Source: Rhynchopus sp. YZ270_cl-10 (Eukaryota; Euglenozoa; Diplonemea; Diplonemida; Diplonemidae). From it: a DNA stretch of 64,000 nucleotides. The stretch covers positions 1,054,001 through 1,118,000 of the forward strand of contig OZ037892.1 of assembly GCA_964035575.1 (NCBI GenBank). Direction: 5' to 3'. Numbering within the stretch: the first letter of the stretch is position 1; every line of letters starts with the position of its first letter. The notes under the pieces were generated by a model that saw only the letters and a program-made list of their open reading frames with translations, was not told the DNA's origin and did not search any database. This document shows positions 22,191 to 33,100 of the stretch, piece after piece. Both the position numbers and the translations under genes were made by a program.

Positions 22191-22963
22191 CCCAACATTT
22201 CATTTTTTCTCAACTTATTTCATACGAGGCCTCATTGACACATGAGGGTTACTGCTTTTTTGGCCACCGTGTGTGTTTCTCTTTTAAGCCTGCGAACGGT
22301 ACACTGCTTTTTAGGGACTTAGAAATACTGTCCCTGTAGGGTTGCGAAAGACCAAGCAGCGAGTCTTTTTTTTCCTCATGTTTGCAACCAAAACCAATTC
22401 CTGTCGATTTGACAACTGGAAAGTGAAATGGGCGCAGTGTATTGGTGTGCAATGGCATGGGCGGGCAATTATGTATTGACGAATCATCATCTGTGCTGCG
22501 TCGGTTGTACTTGGCGTGCATAATGCAACTGTTGGTGGTGAATTCGTTTTTTTTTCCCCCTCTTTTCTGGCGAGGTGCCATCGCATCGTGTGAGCACCAC
22601 CGTCAACACACACGGGTTTCTCATCCCCCCGAGAAGCTAACCCGCGTTTCCCCGGAAACCATCTAGTTTTACCTTTTTTTTTTTTTTGTTTGTTGTGCCC
22701 TCCCCTGACATTTTTTTAAAACCTCGTTTTCTTTACCCCCTCAGTAAATAAATGGTTTTACCGTTCTTTGTCGGCAACACAGTCGACAAGGCGGAGAACC
22801 TTCCCCCCTTCCCCCCACCCCGTTTCTCTGTCCTGATGTCTCGTCTCATTTTAGCTTTAAACTGTAACCCAACTCTGACCAGGGTTTTCTGAAGGGGAAA
22901 AATCTCTTCAAATCAAAGATCCTTTTCTTTTTATGGAAGTGCTGTGCGAGAGAGACGCATGTG

Positions 22964-22997
22964 AACGGTAGGGCGTTTGTACTTTCAATTTCTCTTT
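22964..22997 (+). other. Dispersed hairpin
   Basis: AACG-GTAGGG-CGTT with a TGTACTTTCAATTTCTC tail; a sibling of the 9754 and 10474 copies. Confidence 0.55.
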
Positions 22998-23083
22998 TTA
23001 TCTTTTTAAATTTTTCTCTCTTTTTTATTGAAGAGTTGTTTTGCAGTTTAAATAAGTTCTTCCCCCCTCTTGAAAAAAAAAGA

Positions 23084-23165
23084 AAGTGGAGATTGCACAA
23101 CTGTGGCAACACAACCCGAGGCAGCTACACTACTCACAACAATTTTTCAAAAAAATTAATAATGG
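23084..23165 (+). repeat. Third copy of the intron-borne repeat block
   Basis: AGTGGAGATTGCACAACTG then TGGCAACACAACCCGAGG and the ACACTACTC segment, as in the intron at 9030-9182. The AGTGGAGATTGCA start is shared with the intron at 32512-32664. No gene is recognised here; a possible acceptor lies downstream (TTCTAACAG, about 23171-23179). Confidence 0.8.
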
Positions 23166-23390
23166 ACAAAACGATTCTAACAGAGTTTCCCCCCCCCCCC
23201 CTCTGCTCTCCACATACCCGTCACCAACGAATAATTTACCCTCTTTGCTCTTGTATCATGAAATATGATTGAGAGACAAAGACACAGAAATAAACCCTTT
23301 TTTTTTTTTAGCTGCCCAAAAAAAATTAGATTTGAAACATCACATTTCCCTTTTTTTGTTCCAAACACAATAAACTATAGTGGTAAAGAT

Positions 23391-23422
23391 GTGTGCACGA
23401 GAGGCACACTTGAATCTTACAA

Positions 23423-23430
<8 letters not shown>
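23391..23430 (+). other. Dispersed GAG-loop hairpin
   Basis: Six-bp stem GTGTGC/GCACAC, loop ACGAGAG, tail TTGAATCTTACAATTTTTC. Ends about 30 bp before the hAT-like element. Confidence 0.65.
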
Positions 23431-23453
<23 letters not shown>

Positions 23454-23458
23454 GGCTG

Positions 23459-24195
23459 CAGTGTTTCCCAGCATCTCACCTAACTCTGAAAATAGGTGAG
23501 ATTTTGCGGTTTTGCGGGTTTTTGTATAGGTGTGGCGAGCCCGGGCGCGCTTCGCGCGCCCGGGTCCCCACCTTAGCTCAAGTTGGGGGCCTCCGGCGGA
23601 ATGTGAGAATTTCTCGGAGTTCGGCACTTCATTGATATTTGCACCAGGCACACGTGGTACACGAATTATCAGTAACCTCAGTACATTTACAAAATAAACG
23701 GCAGTCATGGCAGGCATGGCACCCAAGCGAAGCCACGGTACGCAACATTTCTAAAAATTGTTGACATAAATGTCACTGTCGTTGGAAGATTGGGGGGTCA
23801 GCTTGTTTTTGTGCCCAAAATTTCTCAGCACTGCCGACCAGGGACATTGGGAACATAGGGATTTTTGCGGAGCAAAAAAAAATCAAACAAATGGCGCCGC
23901 AGGCGAAAAAAAATTAGGGTACAGTGTAAAAATCTATCTTTTTTACAGCACATAGTCACACACCTAACCCTTTTTTGCGGAGCAAAAAAGGGAAAATGGC
24001 GCCGCAGGCAAAAAAATATTGAGGTACAGCCTGGATGGTGCGGTCAGCAACCCAGTTCCCCATGGTACTCCCGTGGTTCAACCATGATTTTTTTTTTTTT
24101 TTTTTTCCTGCAGGTGAGATTTCTCACCTCACTTTTTTTTTTTTTTTTTTTTTTGTGAGATTTCTCACCCCAAAATCTCACCGTGGGAAACACTG
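23459..24195. mobile_element. hAT-like non-autonomous element H1, 737 bp
   Basis: Termini CAGTGTTTCCCA and TGGGAAACACTG are inverted repeats of the CAG...CTG type typical of hAT elements. They are flanked by the perfect 8-bp direct repeat TTTGGCTG (23451-23458 and 24196-24203), the target-site duplication length expected for hAT. Subterminal GGTGAGAT/ATCTCACC units occur near both ends. Inside is a perfect 11-bp hairpin CCCGGGCGCGC/GCGCGCCCGGG (23540-23564) and a block (about 23695-23790) shared with the neighbouring element. No transposase frame. Confidence 0.9.
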
Positions 24196-24207
24196 TTTGG
24201 CTGCGCC

Positions 24208-24978
24208 CAGGGTTTTATCTTGAAAAAGCATTTTAAAATTCTACCCGGTCTACCCGGTCTGGCAAAAAAGTGGTCAAAAAATTTTTTTTCGCCTCTGGCG
24301 AAAATGTCCCGGTAAACCGTTAAAATTGCTGCATTCACTCGCATATTGCATATCATCTCGCGTTCCCCACCTTTGCGGAATAAGCAAAAAAAAACCATGT
24401 CAGGTCGGTAGCGTGTGGACGTTTCCTCGTATAGACATCTACAAAAAGAAACGGCAGTCATGGCAAAGGTTCCTGGCGAAGCCACGGTACGCAACATTTC
24501 TAAAAAAATGTTGACATCAAATGGCACTGTCGTTGGTCATTATCGTCAGTTCCCGTAAATGTTACTTCCATATTTTGCTGAACGAAAGTTTTGGCGAAGC
24601 CACGGTACGCAAGATTTCAAAATATTGTGCTTAAAATTGCACATTTTACAGCCGAACTATGTCGTGGGTGGCTTGCAATCTTGCGCCGCAGGCGCACGGT
24701 ACGCTACTTTTATCCTTTCGCCATGCTGCATGCTTCCTTTTCCTTCGGCGTTTGACCAATTGAGTCGCGTTCTGGCTGTGACGGGGTCACTTTGTTCATG
24801 AGGCCAGTTCTGGTCACTCTTAGAGGTTTGTGTGAGGTACCCCCAAGATATATCATTTTGGTTTTTTTTTTGGCCTGGCCGGGTGGTTATTTTTTTTTTT
24901 TTCCCAGACCGGGTAAATATTTTTTTTTTTATTTTACCCGGTCTAGGGACCACTAACATATAAGGAGATAAAACCCTG
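24208..24978. mobile_element. hAT-like non-autonomous element H2, 771 bp
   Basis: Inverted termini CAGGGTTTTATC and GATAAAACCCTG, flanked by the perfect 8-bp duplication GCTGCGCC (24200-24207 and 24979-24986). Its left duplication overlaps the right duplication of H1 by four bases (GCTG), so the two insertions used overlapping targets. Subterminal ACCCGGTCT/AGACCGGGT units. Shares the ACGGCAGTCATGGCA...GCCACGGTACGCAACATT block with H1, and GCGCCGCAGGCGCACGGTAC sequence with 38.1-38.3 kb. No coding capacity. Confidence 0.9.
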
Positions 24979-24986
24979 GCTGCGCC

Positions 24987-26399
24987 CACAGCGATTTCTC
25001 TATCGAAATCCTTCACAGACACTTACATTTTTTAAATTTAAAGTTCAGTGGTGCTTTCGGAAGTCGGTCAACGACCTGTCAGCGACCTGTCAATATCGAC
25101 CCCGGAGCACCATTCAGACATTCTTTTTTAAATCTTTCCACAGTATACTCTCAGTGTTCCTGAAAGGTGCATTCGTTTCGCTTTTAAAAACATGCCATCA
25201 TGAGGGTTAAATGCCACCCCTTATATGCCCGCACCTTTGAGGGGTCTTGTGTTTGACCCTGCATCGTCCTGCATCTGCGAAACACACAAAAACCTAAAAG
25301 TTGTCAAAAAAAAAAAAAACTTTCAGCACATCTCAGCTTTGCTTATCCAAATGAGAACGGCATACCGCCAAGTTTATTGGTCTGGCTCCCTATGGGTTAG
25401 GGGGGTTTTTTTTTCTTCCAATTCCAACGACAAAAAAATCAATTCATATTCTGCCATTAACTCATATTTGAGACAATACTCTAATAATTTCATTATTAGA
25501 CTCAATATCCAAAACTCTAGACCGGCGGCTAGATATTTCACCCCCCCCTCCTTTTCCCCTCCTTTCCCCTCCTCCCCTCCTCCTAGACATACTGTGCAGA
25601 CGAACCATTGGTTCGTCGATGTTCGTCCTGGTTCATCGTGCGGGAGAACCCTAAAAAAAAAAAGTGACACTTTTGGTTCGTCGATGTTCGTCGACGAACA
25701 TCGGCGAACCGCAACGACGAACTTTTTGGTTTGTCAGCACAGTATGCCCAGGAGGTCCTAGGGTCGAGGTCACCCCTTCCCTCCTCCCCTCCCTTGTCTT
25801 GTTTTCCGCAAAGGAGCGTTAGCCAAAAGAGACAGCAGACAGAAAGGTAGGACGTCTACTGTAGTATACCCAAGCAAGGTTTTAACATCAACCGTTGCTT
25901 ATCTTTTGCAGTTAACACCAAACTACAATGCTTTCTTTTCGGCGAAAAAAAGACAAAAAAAGACAATCCAAAGCAACAGAGAGAGAGAAATCAACCATTT
26001 TTTTTGTTTATTTGTTCACCACTTTTTTAACCCCCCTTCACTCTCTCCCGACCGAAGAGAAAAAAAAAGCCTTTCCTTTTTGTCTCAAAATTTTCCACTC
26101 ACCCAAACAAATTACATTATTTGGTGTGGCTGAAAGGGGGTGCTATTTTCTGCTACTTTCTGCTATTTTCTGCTATTCTGGGCATCTGGATTTTTTGGTG
26201 CGACTGAAGGAGGTGCTATTTTGTGCTATTTTGGGGTCGTCAGCCACACCATTATTCGTACAGTTTTATCGACCGCTACTACCCCCTTTTCAGGATTTTT
26301 CAGGATTTTTTTCTCCGACCTTTTTTACGACCGAACATTTTTTTTTACGAATACGCCCCTATTTAATAGTGATCAAACACACACACATTTCTCCAGGAA
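24987..26399. other. Intergenic DNA
   Basis: No gene seen. Holds the TA-flanked element at 25592-25742 and, near 26130-26240, loose GTGCTATTTTCTGCTATT repeats. The last bases before the next start read CTCCAGGAA, which could be a splice acceptor for an unseen upstream exon. Confidence 0.5.
25592..25742. mobile_element. TA-flanked inverted-repeat element, 151 bp
   Basis: Ends CTGTGCAGACGAACCA and, on the other strand, CTGTGCTGACAAACCA, each bordered by TA within matching CATA/TATG contexts. Interior filled with GACGAAC/GTTCGTC units in both orientations. Non-autonomous. Confidence 0.75.
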
Positions 26400-27200
26400 A
26401 TGCCGTTTTATAGAAATGCGGTTCTTTTAGTCCAACAGACACGCCGTGTTAAGGGAACTGCACGGCGTCTTGACGGAGCAACATTGCACAACACAACGTC
26501 TTCTCCTCCCAACCCTGATGACACCTACCGACGCGATGTTTCTTATGACCTGCACGAAGGGAAAGACTCCGTTGAGCATTCCTGGGAAGGGGTTGGGGTG
26601 CAGAAGGTTCATTTAACTGATGTACACCAAACGGCCTTGGAAGAAGCGATGGGCGACATCACCGATGCTCTAGACACCTTAGAAAGCGACCCGGGGCATG
26701 CCAGATGGGATGCTATGTACTCTGACGTCTCCTCCCTCCTGGACACCTTTCTGTTACAACACGCTGAGGTGCGTGCACGGCTCCCTGAAGAGGCGCTGCA
26801 GGGATTTGATTATTGGTACCGCCCGCGGGTGAGGGAGGTGTACAACTGGTTTCAGGTTGTGGTGGCAAAGCGGAGGGGTTACGTTGGTAGTGGTAGTGAG
26901 GGTGGGGGTGAGGGTGGTGATGCAATCGAGCTCGTCTCCAACCCTTCCATAGGAGTGAGCACCAACCTCCCGCCGCCCCTCAGCGCTGCAGAGCTCTCTG
27001 TGCTCGAACGTCGTGTCGAAGAAGGGGGTGGCAACGAAGGGGTGACCAACCTCGATATGTACCGTGTCTGGCGTGCTCGGGGGAGACCTGCGCAGTTTGC
27101 AGAAGGTGGGGGAGGTGGTGGAGTGGCGGATGTTCTTCCAGGGTACACATCACGACTCCAACGACTTAGGAGGAAGGAGGCGGCGGAGAAGAAGGAGTGA
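26400..27200 (+). CDS. Unrecognised 266-residue protein, possibly mitochondrial
   Basis: Intronless as read. The N-terminus (MPFYRNAVLLVQQTRRVKG) is basic and lacks acidic residues for its first 23 positions, like a mitochondrial presequence. Residues about 75-160 are probably helical (LEEAMGDITDALDTLESD, YWYRPRVREVYNWFQVVV). After that come glycine-rich stretches and a basic C-terminus ending RRKEAAEKKE. I recognise no family. Base composition and the G-rich codon pattern match neighbouring genes, which supports real coding. A 404-bp gap separates it from the next gene on the same strand. An upstream exon cannot be excluded. Confidence 0.65.
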   Translation: MPFYRNAVLLVQQTRRVKGTARRLDGATLHNTTSSPPNPDDTYRRDVSYDLHEGKDSVEHSWEGVGVQKVHLTDVHQTALEEAMGDITDALDTLESDPGHARWDAMYSDVSSLLDTFLLQHAEVRARLPEEALQGFDYWYRPRVREVYNWFQVVVAKRRGYVGSGSEGGGEGGDAIELVSNPSIGVSTNLPPPLSAAELSVLERRVEEGGGNEGVTNLDMYRVWRARGRPAQFAEGGGGGGVADVLPGYTSRLQRLRRKEAAEKKE

Positions 27201-27604
27201 AAAGGGAGGGGTATTGATGTGAAAAAACGGAAGAAAATAAAACGTTTTGGCCATCGAACAAATGTACCAGAGCTTCCTAATGTGACAAAAAATCGCTGCC
27301 CTGGGGGAGGTGTCTTGGAAAGTATCTTTGCCGGCATTGTGATATTTAAGCGCAAAAAATAACCCATCTCAAAAGGCGGACTATATTGTGGACCTTTTGA
27401 TACGTTGTCTGCACACAGCGATATTCGCGTTGCACCTTTTTTGAGGTTGCAAACGCTACAAAAGAAATCAATATTGCAGAGTTACAAAAAAACCCCAATT
27501 TTTTCCCCCTCTATTTCTCCCACACTTTCCCCCACCACCACCACCACCCCCATAACAGAGGGAAAACCAACACACCACACACACCCCTCACCCCCTCCTC
27601 CCCA

Positions 27605-28876
27605 ATGCCGACGTCCCCACGGGGTGGACGTACCTCCAGCCCTTTTGGAAGGGTGCCACGTGTTGCAACGCTTGCACAACCTTCACACCAGGTGCACCCT
27701 GATGTGCTGCAGGGCAAAGCTTCTAAAGGGTCGTGTACAAGGTGCCACAGTGGGCACGGCCATGGACATAGTCATGGACGAAATGCTTCGCCTAGGGGAT
27801 ACAACCAACACCGCACACTGAGTCCACAGCAACGAGGTCGGTCCCGGACCCCTACCAAATCGCGAGCATTTAGCCCTTCAGGGACAGCGCGTAATGTTTT
27901 GACCAACCCGAAATGGGTGGCCCCTGTGTTTGATGGGCTGAGCCAGGCACCGAGGACCATAGGGAGGAACAAAACGATTGACCCGGAGTGGGGTCTGTCC
28001 ACAGAACCGTACCCGAACTGGACGTTGGGGGAGGAGCAGAAGGTGAAGAGGCTGCCGCCGAACAGAGACGCATCGCCACCCAACGCAGGCACAGCCTCGC
28101 CACGACGCCCAGAGAAGGTGGAGCTTACCTCCCAAATGGAGGCCTACCCAAACTGGACACTAGGGGAAGAAGCAAAGAGACCTGCCTCTCCATTAAAAAG
28201 CAGGGTCTCCTTCGGAAACAATGACATCGAAGGCAGCAAACCTGCGCTACGCCAATTTCGCAAACATGGACAACGTATCGTAGCAGACCCTTACCCAGAA
28301 ACGCTAAGCTGCCCCATCGAAACCGGGTGGAACCGGGAACGAACCAACACAATTACCCCATGGCGGAATATCTCCGGTCAAGCCCCAGGACGCTATCAAT
28401 CCCCCGACCGCAGTGCGCTGTACGACCGCAGCAGCGGCACGCTGCGTACCAAGGAGGTCGAAGTCTTCAAGGACGGACACTACCAGCTCACCGAGGTGCG
28501 TTCCCCTCGGGTTGTCGAGGACAGTGGGTTGGGGGTCTCCCGCGATTCACGTCCAGTTACGGTGCCAAGAACTGCGTCTCCACGAGCATCCCGTGGGTCA
28601 AGCTCGTTACGTACATCTGACATTGAAGGCGCGCAGGCACGTCCATTCCAGACGCCAACGAGGTCAAGGGGTGGTTCCATGGGAGGCAGAGCGGGTGGCA
28701 GTGTGAGTGGTGTTGTGACACCGCCCAATGCAGTGTTGCCTTCTCCGAGAACGTCGTCGCCAGGGAATGTGGCGAGGGCAGCGGGGGTTGCAAGCGGTAG
28801 CGGTTCGCCTGCAGCACGGCAGAGACCAACCTTCACGCACGACCGTATGATGCATTCACAGATCTCCTTCTTTTAA
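27605..28876 (+). CDS. Ser/Pro/Arg-rich disordered protein with two PYPNWTLGEE repeats
   Basis: Intronless, 423 residues, predicted to be largely unstructured. There are many SP and TP sites (ASPRGY, LSPQQRGRSRTPTKSRAFSP, TASPRRPE), typical of proline-directed kinase targets. A His/Gly patch (HSGHGHGHSHG) lies at about residue 48-58. Two near-identical segments, EPYPNWTLGEEQK and EAYPNWTLGEEAK, are about 47 residues apart. Two NDIEG/SDIEG motifs (DIEGSKP, DIEGAQARPF) resemble short motifs in other protist cytoskeleton-associated proteins, but this is a weak analogy. No enzymatic domain. Function unknown; a scaffold or microtubule-associated role is speculation. Confidence 0.75.
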   Translation: MPTSPRGGRTSSPFGRVPRVATLAQPSHQVHPDVLQGKASKGSCTRCHSGHGHGHSHGRNASPRGYNQHRTLSPQQRGRSRTPTKSRAFSPSGTARNVLTNPKWVAPVFDGLSQAPRTIGRNKTIDPEWGLSTEPYPNWTLGEEQKVKRLPPNRDASPPNAGTASPRRPEKVELTSQMEAYPNWTLGEEAKRPASPLKSRVSFGNNDIEGSKPALRQFRKHGQRIVADPYPETLSCPIETGWNRERTNTITPWRNISGQAPGRYQSPDRSALYDRSSGTLRTKEVEVFKDGHYQLTEVRSPRVVEDSGLGVSRDSRPVTVPRTASPRASRGSSSLRTSDIEGAQARPFQTPTRSRGGSMGGRAGGSVSGVVTPPNAVLPSPRTSSPGNVARAAGVASGSGSPAARQRPTFTHDRMMHSQISFF

Positions 28877-29093
28877 GAACCCCCAAAGAAGAATCCACCT
28901 AATTTGAGGGAAAGTCGCATTTTTTTTTCTCATATTTTTTTTTATTACGTCATTTGCGGCATTTTTTTGTCTCTTTAAATGCCCGCATTTTGCATTACAA
29001 AATAGAGAAAATAATGGGTTCCCTAAGCATAGATACTCACATTGCAAATTGTAATGTATTTCTTTTTAGCAAAACTAGTGTCTGCGTCCGATG

Positions 29094-29127
29094 AAACAGT
29101 GAGGCGTTTGCACTTTCAACTTTTCCT
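29094..29127 (+). other. Dispersed hairpin
   Basis: AAAC-AGTGAGGC-GTTT, tail GCACTTTCAACTTTTCC, preceded by CTGCGTCCG as in the 9754 copy. The stem changes from AACG/CGTT to AAAC/GTTT and stays paired. Confidence 0.6.
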
Positions 29128-29253
29128 TCTTTTAAAAAAGGTACCTTAAGAATGAGGCCCCCTTTTTTTGTATTTTTGCATTGTATTTTGTCTTCACCCG
29201 AAGTGTTATTAGAAAAAAAGAAACTAAAAAAAAAATCGCAAACTTTCTCCCTA

Positions 29254-29787
29254 CTGGGGGGGAGCTATTAAAGTATACGTATACTTTATTCGGCGGGAAT
29301 TACTGCTTAAATGGCCAAAAAACGAAAAAGGAAAAAAAAAAAAAATCACTGTTATTTTGGGGTTTCTAGTGGCCGAAACCTCGCGAAAACACCACCATTG
29401 ACATTTTTGGGCCAATCCCAGCCAGTGGTGGGGTCAATGTGGAAAAATGAACAATTTTTTTGTGACTTAAATTTTCACAAATCTGAACCCCATCAGCACC
29501 AATCGTGTAAAAACTGATACACGCGTTTTAGGTCAAAAATACTCGTTTCTCAGCTCAAAGTGACCCCATCACAGCACGCACAGAATCCGGACCACCGAAA
29601 TCAAAAAAAAAAAAATCCGATTTTTTGTGCAAAAATTGCTGTAAATTTTTTTTAGTAAGAAAAATGTACACAAAAACCGTATACTTTATTTCACAGATTT
29701 ACACGCTCAAAATGGGTTTCCGCACCGTATACTTTATTACCCCCGTATACTTTATTAGCACCGTATACTTTATTAGCCCCCCCCCAG
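29254..29787. mobile_element. TA-flanked inverted-repeat element, 534 bp
   Basis: Ends CTGGGGGGGAGCTATTAAAG and, on the other strand, CTGGGGGGGGGCTAATAAAG, each flanked by TA. GTATACTTTATT recurs about six times, near both ends. The middle (about 29400-29560) is homologous to the 262-bp tandem unit at 4618-5143 in opposite orientation, although the ends of the two are unrelated. Confidence 0.8.
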
Positions 29788-30136
29788 TAGCTTCTCTATG
29801 TCCATTTCATCAGCTTTATTTTCCCCCCATTTATTCACATCATCGGGAGGCTCGCTCTGTGGAAGGGGTCTTCAGAACTTTTTTTTTTGCGGGTTTTGCG
29901 GCGATCCCGCCACTATCCCCTACTGGACTCAAACACATTCTCACTACGTTGCCGCTGTGCTCTACCAACCACTCAGCAGCCCTCCCACCCATTACCTATA
30001 GGTATACACCCAAAAATTGAAGCAGAAATTAAATTTCTGCCCCCCCCCACCCATTCATTACCCACACAGAGTACACAGCAAAAAAAAAACCAGAGACAAC
30101 ACACAAACCAAGCTTTGGAGGTACTCCTCCCTGAAC

Positions 30137-33100
30137 ATGGCACGCAGCCGTAGCAAGGAGGCTCGGAAGGCTGCTGCCGAGGGGCAGCTGGCGAGACATG
30201 AAATTGACATTGCCGACGCTGAGGTCGCGAAGTGGCATAAATCAAAGAAGCAGCGTGCGCATGAAAAGGCGGAGGCAAGGAAGGAGAAGGAACGGAGAGG
30301 GAAGGCCGCTCAGGAGCGCCTTGCAACGCAGACAGCGGTGATCGAGAAGCATCAGGAGCAGAAGCAGACTGCCAAGAAGTCCACCGACGCTGTCCGCAAC
30401 GAACGCAAACGCAAGCTCAACGGAGAGCGCAGCGAGGCCCGCAGAAAGCGCACCGTCGTCGCCAACGCTAAGGAACGCTCCATCATGGACTACCAGGCCT
30501 TTATGCAAGACAAAAACGCGGCCGAACAACAAAACGCTATCGAGAAAAACCGCAAATCCCAGAACATCGTCCGCCAACGCATTCTTGACGAAGAAAGGCT
30601 CTACGAAGAACGCAAGGCGCGGGGCGAAGATGTTACCACCCTTCCGAAAAACACTCACCACGTTCAAGCACATCGTACTGAGGAGATGGAATACAACCGC
30701 CGCCTGCTGCCGATTCTCAACGTTGAGCAGGAGATTGTCGAAGCAGTGAATGATCTCACAGCCAACGCATTGATGCTTTGCGGTGAGACCGGGTCTGGTA
30801 AGACCACACAAATTCCACAATTCCTTTGGGAGGCAGGGTACAGCGACAAATCTCACCCGATTCATAAGGGAATGATCGGTATCACCCAGCCCAGAAGGGT
30901 TGCGGCAAGATCCATTGCAAAGCGTGTTGCCGAAGAACTCAACGTAGGATTCGGCGAAGAGGTTGGATACCAGGTCCGTTACGAAAACAATGTGTCCGAC
31001 AGCACCAAGGTGAAGTTCATGACCGAAGGAATTCTGTTGAAGGAAATTCAATCGGACATTGCCTTGCGGCAGTACAGTGTTATCATCATCGACGAAGCGC
31101 ACGAACGGAGTGTCGCAACCGACATGCTGCTGGGTCTTCTCACCAGAGTGGTGCGCCTCCGTTGGGAGGAGTACAAATTCCACAAGAGAGGTGCCCCCCT
31201 CAAGCTCATCGTCATGTCTGCAACCCTCCAGGTGTCGTCTCTGTCGGAAAACAAAATATTGTTTCCGATTCCCCCGCAGGTCATCATGGTCGAGGCGAGG
31301 CAGTTCCCGGTGGTCAAACACTTTGCAAGAAAAACGCAAGAATTCAAATACGTCCAAGAAGCTGCACACAAAGTCCGCCAAATCCACACCGGGCTCCCCC
31401 CTGGAGGAATTCTTGTTTTCATGCCGACCCAACGCACTATCGAACAAACAGTTCAACTGGTGGAAAGCCACTTTTCTAAAAACAAGGCGAAGTACAGCGT
31501 GGAGGAATGGGGCGCCAAACAGAAGGTGTACATGGCGAAGAAAGACAAAGCACTAAACGAGGTCGAAGACCGCGACCAGGAGAAAGATGAGTTTGGGATG
31601 ACTGTCGATGAATACGAGCTCCCCGACATGTTTGACGATACTGAGGCAAAAAGCAAGCCTCCGGTGCAGCGGGACGACTTCCTCTCCGTGCAGATGGACG
31701 TCGATGACGATGGCGATGAGGGTGAAGCTGTCAATCAAACCGACGCTGCTTCTGCAGAGGAATGCGAAGAAGAAGAAGGAGAAGAAGACGAGGAAGAAGA
31801 AGAAGAAGAAGAAGGCGAAGAAGAGGAGGAGGAGGAGGAGGGCCTCGAAGTCATTGATCTCGCAGTCGGAGGCGACGCTGAGGCTTCGGCCGCAACAGAA
31901 CCTGCGGTGAAGTCCGAAACAAAGCACCGCCGTGGTGGACGCATGGACGACGGTGTAGAAATTGAGGAGGAAGGAGAGTACGACACAGTTCACGTACTTC
32001 CGTTGTTTGCGTTGCTGAGTCCGAAGCTTCAAAACAGAGTGTTTGAGGAGGTGCCAAAGGGGAAGAGGTTGGTTGTGGTGGCGACGAACATTGCGGAGAC
32101 TTCCTTGACAATTCCTGGGATAAAGTATGTTGTTGATTCTGGGCGTGAAAAGACGCGGACGTACAATGCAGAGACAGGAATCGCAAAGTACGAAATCAAA
32201 TGGGTCAGCAAGGCCTCTGCAGAGCAGCGTGCCGGTCGTGCAGGACGTACAGCCCCCGGGCATGTGTACCGTCTGTTCTCGACAGCGGTCTACGCGAACG
32301 AATGCCAGGACCACCAACTCCCAGAGATCCTCACCTCCCCCCTCGACTCCATCATCCTCTTCATCAAGAGCTTCTGGCGTGATGTGTCGGTCCTCGCGTT
32401 CCCGTTCCCGAGTCCACCGCCGGTGTCAAATGTAAAGACGTCGCTCACCCATTTAGCGCGTATCGGTGCTTTGACAGAGACCACGGATCACTTCGAGATG
32501 AGTTCCTTGGGGTATGTCGTTTATTTTTTTCTGCATGATGAGTCATTATTGAGGTTTATTTTAACATTTCGCGTCCAAAATAAAGTGGAGATTGCAAAAT
32601 TGTGGCAACAGCAAAATCCTCCAATTTTTGAAAAAAATTTAAAAAAAAAATTCATAAACCACAGTGAGGCAGTATCACGCTTCCCGATCCTTCCCCGCTA
32701 TGCGAAGATGCTTGTCTTGGCGAAGGTGCTGATGGACAAGGGTCCCACCATCGAGGCGCTCAGGTGGCTGCGCGGTATTGTACCCATGTCAGCCTCGTCC
32801 ACGCAGGCAGAGATTGCTGCGCTTGTGGGGCAGAAGATTGGCACCTCTGAGATGAAGTCGCTGTTCTCCACGATCATCAACGTTGTGTGCATTGCGTCCT
32901 CGATGATGGATGTCTTTGTTGCGCCGCCGAATGACGACAAGGAGGTATTCTATCCAATCCACATTTATTTTTCCATCTGACAAACCCCACCTCTTACCAT
33001 GAAAAACAGGCCAAGGAAGCGTTCAAGGAGATCCGCAAGCAATACCGTTCTGGGTCTAGCGACTATCTGACCGGGATGAACGTTCTCATGGCGTTTTCGA

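Larger units (their letters stand above)
19908..23458. other. Long gene-poor stretch
   Basis: No confident gene in 3.5 kb. Contains hairpin-family copies, two copies of a 120-bp repeat, small inverted-repeat elements, the third TGGCTGGCATC repeat and the third intron-repeat block. One glycine-rich minus-strand frame at 20805-20993 (containing AHGFRVDAFGTNEGTYSQ) looks coding-like but is short and unrecognised; it could be a gene remnant. Confidence 0.5.
28877..30136. other. Intergenic DNA with a hairpin and a 534-bp element
   Basis: Contains a hairpin-family copy (29094-29125), the TA-flanked element (29254-29787) and the leader of the helicase gene. No additional gene. Confidence 0.6.

Noticed and set aside
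30242-31471. 409-residue minus-strand frame opposite the helicase
   Set aside because: Antisense of a conserved helicase core; no family resemblance of its own.
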